From Actinomadura macra NBRC 14102 (GTDB lineage Bacteria > Actinomycetota > Actinomycetes > Streptosporangiales > Streptosporangiaceae): a stretch of DNA of 64,000 bases. The DNA lies in the NCBI RefSeq assembly GCF_001552215.1, contig NZ_BCQT01000015.1:235805-299804 (forward strand), read 5' to 3'. The position numbers and the translations under genes are program-made. Shown piece by piece: positions 18,388-27,395 of the stretch (positions within the stretch are counted from its first letter, which is position 1; each line of letters starts with the position of its first letter). The notes below the pieces were generated by a model. The model saw only the letters and a program-made list of their open reading frames with translations, did no database searches and was not told the origin of the DNA.

Positions 18388-20046
18388 ATGTCCGACTTCC
18401 CACCGGCCGGCACCTCACCGAACAACTCCCACCCCGCCGGCTCAGCCGACTCCCACCCAGCCGACTTCTATTCCGCCGACTCCTCTCTCCCCGACACCGG
18501 CGACGGCGCTGTCCGCGGTACCGGTACCCGTGGCGGCGTCACCCGGCGGTCCTTTCTCCACCGCACCGGGACGGGCGCCGTCCTGTTCGCGGGCGGTGTC
18601 CTCGCGGGAGGCACGGCCGCCGCCACTCCCGCTCGCCGGGCCGCCGCAGGGATCGCGCCGGCCGACCTCGACCCGCTTGCCCTGCTCAAGCGGATGCTGG
18701 CGTTCGACACCCAGAACTTCGGGGACGGCGGCATCACCCGGCCGCACGCCGAGATGCTGAAGGGCGTCTGGGGGTCGGCGGGTGTGCCGGCCGAGATCGT
18801 GCCCACCCCCAAGAAGGACAATGTTCACCTCATCGCCAGGATCAAGGGCACAACGGCCGCCGCCCCGCTGCTGCTGCTCGGCCACTCCGACGTCGTTCCG
18901 GTGGAGCGCGCCAAATGGACCGTTGACCCGTTCGCCGGGATCGTCAAGAACGGTGAGATCTACGGGCGCGGGGCCCTGGACATGAAGGGCGCCAACGCCG
19001 CCTTCGTCACGGCGCTGCTGCGTCATCTCAAGGAGGGCGGCCGGTTCGACCGGGACATCATCGTCCTCACCGACTGCGACGAGGAGTCCGGGCCGTACGG
19101 ATCCCGGTGGCTCGCCGAGCACCACTGGGACAAGATCAACGCTGGGATGGTCCTGACGGAGGGCGGCTGGTTCCTCGCCCAGAAGGACCGCAAGACCCCG
19201 ATGCTCATCACCGTCACGCGCCAGGACAAGGTGTACTTCAACCTCGATCTGGTCGCGGACGGCACCGCCACCCACTCGTCCAAGCCCAATCCCGACTCCG
19301 CCATCGCCAAGCTCTCGCGCGCCGTCACCGCCGTCGACACGTGGCTGGCGCCCGTATCCTTGACCCCGGTCACCCGCGAGTACTTCTCCGCGCTCGCCAA
19401 GGCCACCCACGACGACCAGCTCAAGCGCGCGCTGGAGCTGCTGCTCTCCGCCCGCTCGCAGCACGCCCGCGAACGGGCGGCCGCGCTCGTCGTCAAGCGC
19501 AGCTCCTATCCGTGGCTGCATCGCGCCCTCCTCCGCACGACCCACGCCTTCGTCATCGAGGACGCCGGCTACAAGGAGAACGTCATCCCGTCGACCGCCA
19601 CTCTCCGGCTCAACTGCCGGGGAGTCCCGGGCGGCCAGCGCCCCCGCGACTTCCTGGCGGACTTCCGTGGGCGGCTCAAGGACCGCGACGTGACCGTCAA
19701 GCTCGTCGGCAATGCGGGGGAGTCCGAGGAGGACGCCCTCAAACGCCTCGACGAGACGTTCGCCAAGCCGCCGTCCAGCATCGATTCGCCGCTCTACCAG
19801 GCGATCGGCGCCGCCGCCGCGAAGACCTACCCGGACGCGGTGTTCGCGCCCGCCCTGTTCGAGGCCGGGACGAGCCTGTCGCCCTGGACGTCGCGCGGAG
19901 TCCCCGGGTACGGCGTCTACCCCTACGTTCTCGACAACGACCAGCTCGTCACCATGCACGGCACCGACGAAAGGATCTCCGTCGCGGCCCTCCAGCAGGG
20001 CACGGAGTTCATGTACCGGCTCTTCGACCGGTTCAGGGTCCGCTGA
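18388..20046 (+). CDS. M20 family metallopeptidase, Tat-exported
   Basis: 552 residues. A Ser/Pro/Asp-rich head of ~50 residues precedes a twin-arginine signal, TRRSFLHRTGTGAVLFAGG, so the enzyme is probably exported folded with its metals. The catalytic domain has LLLLGHSDVVPVE (metal His and Asp), YGRGALDMKGANAA (bridging Asp) and TDCDEESGPYGS (catalytic Glu and metal Glu). It is likely a secreted or cell-wall carboxypeptidase or dipeptidase. AAGGAGG (18374-18380) supports ATG 18388. Having the Tat motif ~55 residues from the start is uncommon. Its last 14 bases overlap the convergent next gene. Confidence 0.88.
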   Translation: MSDFPPAGTSPNNSHPAGSADSHPADFYSADSSLPDTGDGAVRGTGTRGGVTRRSFLHRTGTGAVLFAGGVLAGGTAAATPARRAAAGIAPADLDPLALLKRMLAFDTQNFGDGGITRPHAEMLKGVWGSAGVPAEIVPTPKKDNVHLIARIKGTTAAAPLLLLGHSDVVPVERAKWTVDPFAGIVKNGEIYGRGALDMKGANAAFVTALLRHLKEGGRFDRDIIVLTDCDEESGPYGSRWLAEHHWDKINAGMVLTEGGWFLAQKDRKTPMLITVTRQDKVYFNLDLVADGTATHSSKPNPDSAIAKLSRAVTAVDTWLAPVSLTPVTREYFSALAKATHDDQLKRALELLLSARSQHARERAAALVVKRSSYPWLHRALLRTTHAFVIEDAGYKENVIPSTATLRLNCRGVPGGQRPRDFLADFRGRLKDRDVTVKLVGNAGESEEDALKRLDETFAKPPSSIDSPLYQAIGAAAAKTYPDAVFAPALFEAGTSLSPWTSRGVPGYGVYPYVLDNDQLVTMHGTDERISVAALQQGTEFMYRLFDRFRVR

Positions 20047-20653
20047 CCGCGCGCCCGATCGAGGGGTAGTCGACGACCAGGCCGTCCGGGGCGAAGACGA
20101 TCTCCTCGGTGAACCCGGGGCTGGAGTACCGCACCACGCTGCGGTCGCCGTCCCGGCGGACGAACGCGTACGTCTGCCGGGACGGCGTCACGACCAGGTC
20201 CGGGACCGACACCCACGCCATCAGGTGCTCCACCGGCCCGGCGTCCCGCGAGGAGTCGTCCAGGAAGCCGCCGCGCAGCACCGGCATCGTGTTGGTGAGC
20301 GGCGAGAGCCCGAGATCGCAGTCGAGCGCACCGCGCAGCGCCGTCGCGTCACCGCCGGGCGGCGGCAGCGCCACGTGCCCCTCGGCGCGGGCGGTCACCG
20401 TCCACTCGCCCTCGGGACGGTTGACCAGTTCCAGCCACCGCCGCCACCGTCCCGTCTCCGCGTCGATGCCGTACGCCCGGACGGCGAGCCGGGCCGTCAC
20501 GTACCGTTCGCCGGTGGTCAGCTCGTACTCCAGCCGGTAGGGGAACGGGCCGCCGCCGATCACCGAGCCGGTCGCCGCCATCCGTCCGGCGTCCAGTTCG
20601 ACGTCCGCGAGCTCCGCGCCCTCCGGTTTCACCCACACCAGCGATCTCGTCAT
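20033..20653 (-). CDS. putative glycolipid-binding domain protein (PF06475, DUF1089)
   Basis: 206 residues rich in beta strands. LVWVKPEGAELADVEL at the start and LDCDLGLSPLTNTMPVLR in the middle follow the DUF1089/Glycolipid_bind pattern (W near the N-terminus, D-x-G-x-S-P-x-T-N-T-x-P). The name comes from a Pseudomonas structure; the ligand and role are not established. The C-terminal part (SVPDLVVTPSRQTY) is also family-like. It converges on the M20 peptidase gene, overlapping it by 14 bases, and is divergent from dnaG. Confidence 0.82.
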   Translation of the reverse strand: MTRSLVWVKPEGAELADVELDAGRMAATGSVIGGGPFPYRLEYELTTGERYVTARLAVRAYGIDAETGRWRRWLELVNRPEGEWTVTARAEGHVALPPPGGDATALRGALDCDLGLSPLTNTMPVLRGGFLDDSSRDAGPVEHLMAWVSVPDLVVTPSRQTYAFVRRDGDRSVVRYSSPGFTEEIVFAPDGLVVDYPSIGRAVSGP

Positions 20654-20739
20654 GTGCCCAGTATCGGACGGCGACCGTCCCGATACCCGTTCCGGTGCGA
20701 TGCGCCGGATGTCGTGGCGTCGCCGTAGACTCCTTCGTC

Positions 20740-22710
20740 GTGGCAGGCCGGATTCGCAATGAGGACATCGCGCTCGTTCGGGAGCGGTCGTCCATCGACG
20801 CCGTCATCGGCGAGTACCTGCAGCTGCGCAGCGCGGGCGGCGGCAATCTCAAGGGCCTGTGCCCCTTCCACGACGAGAAGTCGCCCTCGTTCAACGTGAC
20901 GCCCTCGCGCGGGCTCTACTTCTGCTTCGGCTGCGAGGCGGGCGGCGACGTCATCAAGTTCGTCCAGGAGATCGAGCACCTGTCGTTCTCGGAGGCGGTG
21001 GAACGGCTGGCGGCCCAGGTGGGCATCCAGCTGCGCTACGAGGACGGCGGCTCCGGGGGCCCCCGGCGGGACGGCGGGCAACGCGCGCGGCTGCTGGAGG
21101 CGCACAAGGCCGCCGCCGAGTTCTACGTCGAGCACCTCGGCTCCCCCGAGGGGATGATCGGCCGGACGTTCCTGTCCGAGCGCGGCTTCGAGGCGGCCGA
21201 CGCCGCCCACTTCGGGGTGGGGTTCGCGCCCCGCGAGTGGGAGGGGCTCGTCCGGCATCTGCGCGCCCGTGGCTTCGCCGACCGCGACATCATCGCGGGC
21301 GGGCTGGCCAAGGAGGGGCGCCGCGGCCCGATGGACCGGTTCCGCGGCCGGCTGATGTGGCCGATCCGCGACCTGAGCGGCGACGTCATCGGCTTCGGGG
21401 CCCGCCGCCTGTACGAGGACGACGAGGGCCCCAAGTACCTGAACACACCCGAGTCGCCGCTGTTCCACAAGAGCTCGGTGCTGTACGGGGCCGACCTGGC
21501 CAAGAAGGAGATCGCCCGGCGGCGGCAGGCCGTGGTGGTCGAGGGCTACACCGACGTGATGGCCTGCCATCTGTCCGGCGTGCAGACGGCCATAGCGACC
21601 AGCGGGACGGCGTTCGGCGACGACCACATCAAGATCCTGCGCCGGCTGCTGATGGACCAGGACGAGTTCCGCGGCGAGGTGATCTTCACCTTCGACGGCG
21701 ACTCGGCCGGGCAGAAGGCGGCGCTGCGCGCGTTCGAGGACGAGCAGAAGTTCGTCACGCAGACGTTCGTCGCCGTCCAGCCGGACGGACTCGACCCCTG
21801 TGACCTGCGCGTCCGGCATGGCGACGCGGCCGTGCGCGACCTGGTGGCCTCCCGGTTGCCGCTGTTCGAGTTCAAGGTGCGCAACGCGATCGAGCAGCAT
21901 GACCTCAACACCGCCGAGGGACGGCTCGGCGCGCTGGACGCGGCGGCCCCCGTCGTCGCGGCGATCAAGGATCGGGCGCTCCGCCAGATGTACGCGGTCA
22001 GCCTCGACCGCTGGCTCGGGATCATGGACGAGCAGTTCGTGCTGGGCCGCGTCCGCGATCTGGCGGCCCGCCAGCAGGGCCGGGGCCGGGCGAACGGCGG
22101 CCGTGCGGGCAACGGACGGGCCGACAACGGGCGGGGAGGCGTGCGGTCCGGCGACGGGCGCGCGCTGAACGGGCGCGACGACGGCACGTCCGCAGGCGCC
22201 GAGGCCGCGGCGCCGCGGCGGCCGACCTATGATCCGAACGATCCCGAGGTTCAGCGGGAGCGTGAGCTGCTCAAGCTCGCCGTCCAGCGGCCCGCGTTGC
22301 TGGGGCCGGCGTTCGACGAACTTCCGGCCGGGGCGTTCATCGCGCCGCCGCACGCGGCGGTGCGCGCGGTGATCGCGGAGGCGGGTGGCGTCTCGGCGGC
22401 GGGCGCGGTCGCCGAGTGGGTCGCGCTGCTGCTTGAGCAGGCGCCGAACGACCCCGTCCGGGATCTGGTCACCATGCTCGGAGTCGAGCCGGTACGGTCT
22501 GCACAGGAATCGGATGACCGTTATGCGGTCGAACTGCTGGCCCGAATACAGGAACGCCAGCTCACCCGCATGATCGCGGACACCAAATCTAAACTCCAGC
22601 GGCTGAATCCGGACGAGGCCCCGGAGGAGTACCCGCGGCTCTTCGGCGATCTTGTTGCACTTGAGCAGCAGAGACGGGTGTTGCGAGAGCGTGGACTTGG
22701 GGCCCAGTAA
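20740..22710 (+). CDS. dnaG: DNA primase DnaG
   Basis: 656 residues. A CHC2 zinc finger (LCPFHDEKSPSF and FCFGCEAGGDVI, residues ~40-65), the primase catalytic core, the Toprim motifs VVVEGYTDVMA and FTFDGDSAGQ, and a C-terminal helicase-binding region (from ~500) are all present. Primase makes RNA primers for replication with DnaB. Between core and C-terminus is an Arg/Gly/Asn-rich linker (GRANGGRAGNGRADNGRGG), longer than in most homologues. GTG 20740 gives the conserved N-terminus AGRIRNEDIALVRERS; the earlier in-frame GTG at 20695 adds unlikely residues. A sigma-factor gene follows. Confidence 0.96.
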   Translation: MAGRIRNEDIALVRERSSIDAVIGEYLQLRSAGGGNLKGLCPFHDEKSPSFNVTPSRGLYFCFGCEAGGDVIKFVQEIEHLSFSEAVERLAAQVGIQLRYEDGGSGGPRRDGGQRARLLEAHKAAAEFYVEHLGSPEGMIGRTFLSERGFEAADAAHFGVGFAPREWEGLVRHLRARGFADRDIIAGGLAKEGRRGPMDRFRGRLMWPIRDLSGDVIGFGARRLYEDDEGPKYLNTPESPLFHKSSVLYGADLAKKEIARRRQAVVVEGYTDVMACHLSGVQTAIATSGTAFGDDHIKILRRLLMDQDEFRGEVIFTFDGDSAGQKAALRAFEDEQKFVTQTFVAVQPDGLDPCDLRVRHGDAAVRDLVASRLPLFEFKVRNAIEQHDLNTAEGRLGALDAAAPVVAAIKDRALRQMYAVSLDRWLGIMDEQFVLGRVRDLAARQQGRGRANGGRAGNGRADNGRGGVRSGDGRALNGRDDGTSAGAEAAAPRRPTYDPNDPEVQRERELLKLAVQRPALLGPAFDELPAGAFIAPPHAAVRAVIAEAGGVSAAGAVAEWVALLLEQAPNDPVRDLVTMLGVEPVRSAQESDDRYAVELLARIQERQLTRMIADTKSKLQRLNPDEAPEEYPRLFGDLVALEQQRRVLRERGLGAQ

Positions 22711-22751
22711 GTCAAGTGTCCGCAAAATAGGACCTGTGATCTAGCCCCTAT

Positions 22752-23927
22752 TTGACGCAAACTGTCTGCGTGGGCCCTTCGGTGCTGCCTAGCGAGGCGC
22801 CATCGGTTGATCAGGTGGCGGACCTCGTCGCACGTGGCAGAGAGCGCGGCGGTGTGACCGTCGATGACGTCGCTGCCGCGCTCGATCGCTCGGACTTGCC
22901 GGACGACTCCCTGGAGCGGGTCGTCCGGATGCTCGCAGAGCAGGGGGTGGAGGTCCTCGAATCTCAGCAGGAGACCGAGGACGTCGCGCGAGCGGATGAG
23001 GGAGACCTCGGCAAGCGGGCGCCGACGAGCGACCTGGTTCGGATCTATCTGAGAGAGATCGGTCGCGTACCGCTTCTCACGGCAGAAGATGAAGTAGAAC
23101 TCGCGAAATCGATCGAGGCGGGACTGTTCGCCGAGGAGAAGATGGCGCACGTCGCCATCCTCGCCCGCGGCGAGCGCCTCGACCTCGAACTGCTCGCCCG
23201 TGATGGTGTGCGGGCGAAGCAACGCCTGATCGAGGCCAACCTGCGGCTGGTCGTCTCGATCGCGAAACGCTATGTGGGTCGGGGAATGCTCTTCCTCGAC
23301 CTCATCCAGGAGGGAAATCTCGGTCTGATTCGTGCGGTCGAGAAGTTCGACTACACGAAGGGGTTCAAGTTCTCCACCTACGCCACCTGGTGGATCCGGC
23401 AGGCGATCACCCGCGCCATCGCCGACCAGGCAAGGACCATCCGGATCCCGGTGCACATGGTGGAGACGATCAACAAACTGGTCCGCGTGCAGCGCCAGCT
23501 CCACCAGGACCTCGGCCGCGAACCCACCCCTGAGGAGATCGGCCTGGAGATGGGCCTGTCGCCCGTCCGGGTCGTGGAGATCCAACGGATCGCTCAGGAA
23601 CCGGTCTCGTTGCAGTCGCCGATCGGCGAGGAGGACTCCGATCTCGGCGACTTCATCGAGGACGCGGACGCCGTCGTGCCGATCGAGGCCGCGGCGTTCA
23701 TCCTTCTCCAGGACCAGTTGGAGGACATTCTCGGCACGCTGTCGGAACGGGAGCAGCGCATCATCCAGCTGCGCTTCGGCCTGACCGACGGGCATCCCCG
23801 GACCCTGGAGGAGGTCGGCAGGGAGTTCGGCGTGACCAGGGAGCGGATCCGCCAGATCGAGTCCAAGACGCTGGCAAAACTACGCCATCCGTCCCGTGCG
23901 CAAATGTTGAGGGAGTACCTGGACTGA
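22752..23927 (+). CDS. RpoD-family (group 1/2) sigma-70 factor
   Basis: 391 residues. Region 1.1-like N-terminus (DDVAAALDRSDLPDDSLERVVRML), region 1.2 (LVRIYLREIGRVPLLT), region 2 with the RpoD signature (FLDLIQEGNLGLIRAVEKFD and FSTYATWWIRQAI), region 3 (IRIPVHMVETINKL) and region 4 (LSEREQRIIQLRFGL, VTRERIRQIESKTL). The size fits an actinobacterial principal or HrdB/SigB-like sigma factor. It lies 41 bases behind dnaG, recalling the dnaG-rpoD arrangement of E. coli. The start is uncertain: TTG 22752, GTG 22770 and GTG 22782 are all in frame without ribosome sites. Confidence 0.92.
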   Translation: MTQTVCVGPSVLPSEAPSVDQVADLVARGRERGGVTVDDVAAALDRSDLPDDSLERVVRMLAEQGVEVLESQQETEDVARADEGDLGKRAPTSDLVRIYLREIGRVPLLTAEDEVELAKSIEAGLFAEEKMAHVAILARGERLDLELLARDGVRAKQRLIEANLRLVVSIAKRYVGRGMLFLDLIQEGNLGLIRAVEKFDYTKGFKFSTYATWWIRQAITRAIADQARTIRIPVHMVETINKLVRVQRQLHQDLGREPTPEEIGLEMGLSPVRVVEIQRIAQEPVSLQSPIGEEDSDLGDFIEDADAVVPIEAAAFILLQDQLEDILGTLSEREQRIIQLRFGLTDGHPRTLEEVGREFGVTRERIRQIESKTLAKLRHPSRAQMLREYLD

Positions 23928-24107
23928 TGCGGTGGCCCTCCCGGCCGCCGGCAGGGAGGGCCACGGATGCGGGCCCGGCCGGGCGTGCGGGGCCAGTGGG
24001 CGTGCGGGCTCACTGGGCCGGGCTTTCACCGGCCGGGGTCCACTGGGCGTGCGGGTTCAGTGGGCATACAGGCGCATTTCGTCCGCGTCGTGGATTACCG
24101 TGGTCGC

Positions 24108-24578
24108 ATGCTGATCGTGACGACTGATGGCGTGGCCGGGTACGAGATCCGCAGCGTGCTCGGCGAGGTCCTGGGGACGGCCGTCCAGACCGATCAGGCC
24201 AGGGCGCCGCACGGGCAGGGCAGCAGCGCGACGTTCCGGGTGACGGGGGAGCAGACACCGGTCGGGCTGGCCGCCGCGCGCCGTGAAGCGGTGGACCGCC
24301 TCGGCGAGGAGGCGCGCCGCAAGGGCGCGAACACGGTCGTCGGGATGCGCTTCGACACCGCGGCGGTCGGCGGCGGGTTCGAGGTGTGCGCGTACGGGAC
24401 GGCCGTCTGGACCGAGCTCGCGTCCCAGGGCCGCGACCATATGCAGCAGATGCCGCAGCAGCACCCGATCCCCCAGGGGCACCAGGGCCAGGTGCCGCCG
24501 TACGGCGATCCCCAGCCGGGCGGGCCGCCGATGGCCGCGCGCAACCTGACGATGGGCCTGCACGACCGGCCCCGCTGA
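24108..24578 (+). CDS. YbjQ family (UPF0145, heavy-metal-binding) protein
   Basis: 156 residues. The YbjQ core covers residues ~1-105: LIVTTDGVAGYEIRSVLGEVLG, then AVDRLGEEARRKGANTVVGMRFD and FEVCAYGTAVW. The family forms pentamers and is annotated as heavy-metal-binding, but its function is unproven. A His/Gln/Pro-rich tail (HMQQMPQQHPIPQGHQGQ) follows and could bind metal. It stands alone just upstream of the iron-uptake genes. The 180 bases before it are GGGCGTGCGGG-like low-complexity sequence without a gene. Confidence 0.85.
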   Translation: MLIVTTDGVAGYEIRSVLGEVLGTAVQTDQARAPHGQGSSATFRVTGEQTPVGLAAARREAVDRLGEEARRKGANTVVGMRFDTAAVGGGFEVCAYGTAVWTELASQGRDHMQQMPQQHPIPQGHQGQVPPYGDPQPGGPPMAARNLTMGLHDRPR

Positions 24579-24726
24579 CCGGTTCTGGACGGCACCGCCG
24601 GGGGAACTCTGCGGAATGCGCCTCAGCGGGCCTGTGGGCGTCTTTCGCGGAGGGGCTGTCGGAGGGCGCCGACGCCACTCGATCATGTGGGACGGATGTG
24701 GGATGACCCGCTATCGAGGGGGCGAC

Positions 24727-24769
24727 TTGACGTACTGAGGTTAGCTTTGGCTAATTTAGGCAAGCCTAA
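24727..24769 (+). promoter_or_regulatory. efeO promoter with two overlapping iron boxes
   Basis: TTGACG (24727-24732), 17 bases, then GCTAAT (24750-24755) form a sigma-70-like promoter. The DmdR/IdeR iron-box pattern TTAGGTTAGGCTAACCTAA is matched at 14 of 19 positions at 24751-24769 and more weakly (13 of 19) at 24736-24754. Both boxes overlap the -10 region, as expected for iron-dependent repression. Confidence 0.75.
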
Positions 24770-24792
24770 CCATTGCGCCCTCGGAGTTTCTC

Positions 24793-25926
24793 ATGCGTCC
24801 TGCCCCCCTCCTCGCCGTCGCCGGCGTGGCCGCCCTGTCGATGTCCCTCCTGTCGGCGTGCGGCGGTGACGACGACAAGGCGGAGGCCTCGGACGCCGTG
24901 GCCGTGACCGCCACCGACGACTCGTGCGAGGTGGCGAAGAAGGATCTGCCCGCCGGCAAGATCACCTTCAAGGTCGCCAACAAGGGCTCGAAGGTCAACG
25001 AGTTCGAGGTGCTGAAGCCGGACGGCAAGATCCTCTCCGAGCGGGAGAACATCGGCCCCGGCACCACCGTCGACTTCATCGTCAACCTCCCCGCCGGCGC
25101 GTACAAGGTGCTCTGCAGCGCGGGGCAGACCGGAAAGGGTCCGACCCAGGACATCACGGTCAGCGGCCAGGCCAACGGCGTCGGCGACCAGCGCCTCACC
25201 AAGGCCGCCGCCGACTACAAGGCGTACGTCATCACCAACGTCGACGACACGATCGCCAAGACGCGGCTGTTCGTGGACGCCGTGAAGAAGAACGACGTCA
25301 AGAAGGCCAAGGAGCTGTACGCGCCGTCCCGCGTCGGCTGGGAGGCGATCGAGCCCGTCGCGGAGAAGTTCGGCGACATCGACCCGAAGGTCGACGCGCG
25401 CGAGGCCGACCTCAGCCCGGCGGAGAAGAAGGACTGGTCCGGCTGGCACCTGCTGGAGAAGGCCCTCTGGAAGGACGGCTCGGTCAAGGGCAAGGAGAAG
25501 TACGGCGACCGGCTCCTAGCGGACCTCGACGTCCTGAAGGGGCGGCTGCCCGGCCTCACCCTGGACCCGGTGAACGACATGGCCGCCGGCGCCAAAGAGC
25601 TGCTCGACGAGGTCGCGACGGGCAAGGTCACCGGTGAGGAGGAGGCCTTCAGCCACACCGACCTGGTCGACTTCAAGGCCAACGTCGACGGAGCCAAGAA
25701 GGTGTACGAGCTGCTCAAGCCGGTCGTCCAGGAAAAGGACGCGCAGCTCGCCAAGGACCTCGACGACAACTTCGCGGCCGTCGAGACACTGCTGAAGAAG
25801 TACGAGAAGGGCGACGGCTACGTCTCGTACGACACGGTCGGCAAGGACGACCGCAAGAAGCTCGCCGACGCCGTGAACGCGTTGGGCGAACCCCTGTCGA
25901 AGCTCGCTGGAGCGGTGGCGAAGTAA
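24793..25926 (+). CDS. efeO: EfeO/EfeM iron-uptake lipoprotein
   Basis: 377 residues. A lipoprotein signal with the lipobox LLSAC (Cys ~18) is followed by a cupredoxin-like domain (residues ~35-120; VNLPAGAYKVLCSAG) and an imelysin/peptidase-M75 domain (residues ~135-375) with the metal motif GWHLLEKALW (H-x-x-E). EfeO delivers ferrous or ferric iron to the EfeU permease at the membrane. The gene is first in an operon with efeB, which starts directly after the stop codon, and lies behind iron boxes. No efeU is present in the window. Confidence 0.93.
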   Translation: MRPAPLLAVAGVAALSMSLLSACGGDDDKAEASDAVAVTATDDSCEVAKKDLPAGKITFKVANKGSKVNEFEVLKPDGKILSERENIGPGTTVDFIVNLPAGAYKVLCSAGQTGKGPTQDITVSGQANGVGDQRLTKAAADYKAYVITNVDDTIAKTRLFVDAVKKNDVKKAKELYAPSRVGWEAIEPVAEKFGDIDPKVDAREADLSPAEKKDWSGWHLLEKALWKDGSVKGKEKYGDRLLADLDVLKGRLPGLTLDPVNDMAAGAKELLDEVATGKVTGEEEAFSHTDLVDFKANVDGAKKVYELLKPVVQEKDAQLAKDLDDNFAAVETLLKKYEKGDGYVSYDTVGKDDRKKLADAVNALGEPLSKLAGAVAK

Positions 25927-27204
25927 ATGACCGAAGCCGGTTCTGAGGGACGGAAGGGCGCTGCGGCGGACCCCGGTACGGAGACGGGGCCGTCGCGGCG
26001 GCGAATGCTCGGATTCGGTGGCGCCAGCCTGCTCGTCGGCGCCGCCGCCGGCGTGGGCCTGGACCGGGTCGCCGCCGCCCAGGAGGACGACTCCCCGGCG
26101 GGCGGTGCCATCGCGTTCCACGGCGCGCACCAGGCGGGCGTCGCGACGCCCGTCCAGGACCGGCTGCACTTCGCGGCCTTCGACGTCACCACCGGCGACC
26201 GGGCGAAACTCGTCCGGATGCTCCAGGAGTGGACGGCGGCCGCGGAGGCCATGACGGCGGGCAGGTCCGTCGGGCACGGCGCCGTCGGCGGGCCCGCCGT
26301 GGCGCCGCCCGACGACACCGGCGAGGCCGAAGGGTTGCCGCCGTCCCGGCTGACGCTCACGATCGGCTTCGGCCCCACGCTGTTCGACAAGGACGGCAAG
26401 GACAGGTTCGGGCTCAAGGCGCGGCGCCCGCCGGGGCTGGTCGACCTGCCGCACTTCCCCGGCGACAACCTCGACCCCGACCGCAGCGGCGGCGACATCG
26501 CCGTGCAGGCGTGCGCGGACGACCCGCAGGTGGCCGTGCACGCCATCCGGAACCTGGCGCGCATCGGGTTCGGGGTGGTCGCGGTCCGCTGGTCGCAGCT
26601 CGGGTTCGGCAAGACGTCCTCGACGACACCGGACGCGCAGACCCCGCGGAACCTGTTCGGTTTCAAGGACGGTACCGAGAACATCCCCGGGACCGACACG
26701 GCCCTGCTCGACAGGCACGTGTGGGCGGCGCGCGGCGACGGCTCGGACTGGATGGCGGGCGGCTCGTACATGGTGGCGCGCCGGATCCGGATGCACATCG
26801 AGACGTGGGACCGCACGTCCCTGCGCGAGCAGGAAGAGATCTTCGGGCGCGACAAGGGCGAGGGCGCCCCGGCCGGCGCGCGCAAGGAGCGCGACAAGAT
26901 CGTCCTGTCGCGGATGAGGCCGGACGCGCACGTGCGGCTCGCGCACCCCGACTCCAACGGCGGCTCGAAGATCCTGCGGCGTGGCTACTCGTTCACCGAC
27001 GGTTCGGACGGCCTGGGACGGCTGGAGGCGGGCCTGTTCTTCATCGCCTTCCAGCGAGACCCGCGCACCGGCTTCATCCGGATCCAGCAGTCCCTGGCCG
27101 CGGACGCCATGAACGAGTACGTCCAGCACGTAGGTTCAGGCATCTACGCATGCCCCCCAGGCGTCCAAGAAGGCGGCTACTGGGGCGAGGGCCTCTTCAA
27201 GTAG
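25927..27204 (+). CDS. efeB: Dyp-type peroxidase EfeB, Tat-exported
   Basis: 425 residues. A twin-arginine signal (SRRRMLGFGGASLLVGAAAG, residues ~21-40) precedes a dye-decolourising peroxidase domain. The distal heme motif GFKDGTENI (catalytic Asp in G-x-x-D-G) is at residue ~245, and a candidate proximal His is in RMRPDAHVRLAHP (~340). EfeB oxidises ferrous iron or releases iron from heme in the EfeUOB system. The ATG begins immediately after the efeO stop, so they are translationally coupled. The C-terminus QHVGSGIYACPPGVQEGGYWGE is typical of the family. Confidence 0.93.
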   Translation: MTEAGSEGRKGAAADPGTETGPSRRRMLGFGGASLLVGAAAGVGLDRVAAAQEDDSPAGGAIAFHGAHQAGVATPVQDRLHFAAFDVTTGDRAKLVRMLQEWTAAAEAMTAGRSVGHGAVGGPAVAPPDDTGEAEGLPPSRLTLTIGFGPTLFDKDGKDRFGLKARRPPGLVDLPHFPGDNLDPDRSGGDIAVQACADDPQVAVHAIRNLARIGFGVVAVRWSQLGFGKTSSTTPDAQTPRNLFGFKDGTENIPGTDTALLDRHVWAARGDGSDWMAGGSYMVARRIRMHIETWDRTSLREQEEIFGRDKGEGAPAGARKERDKIVLSRMRPDAHVRLAHPDSNGGSKILRRGYSFTDGSDGLGRLEAGLFFIAFQRDPRTGFIRIQQSLAADAMNEYVQHVGSGIYACPPGVQEGGYWGEGLFK

Positions 27205-27395
27205 CGCCCAGCGGCTGCCGGCGCGGACAACTGGCCTCAGCCGCCGTGGCTGCGATCGCGTGCGAAGCCAGGTACGAGCGAAGCGAGGACCTGATCGCGA
27301 AGCGAGCCCTCTGGGGCGAGTCGAAAGCGATGCAGCGATCGCGCAGTGTCCGTTGAAGGAGGGCGTTCAACGCCCGACGCCAAGGGCACTGCTAG

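Noticed and set aside
20650..22725. 691-residue minus-strand frame opposite dnaG
   Set aside because: A shadow frame of high-GC coding sequence: Arg/Pro/Ala/Gly-rich with no family motifs, while dnaG on the other strand is complete.
27205..27395. GCGATCGC-containing stretch as an origin or parS site
   Set aside because: Only two GCGATCGC copies occur, without DnaA boxes or a known parS sequence. It is more likely a structured intergenic tail between convergent genes.
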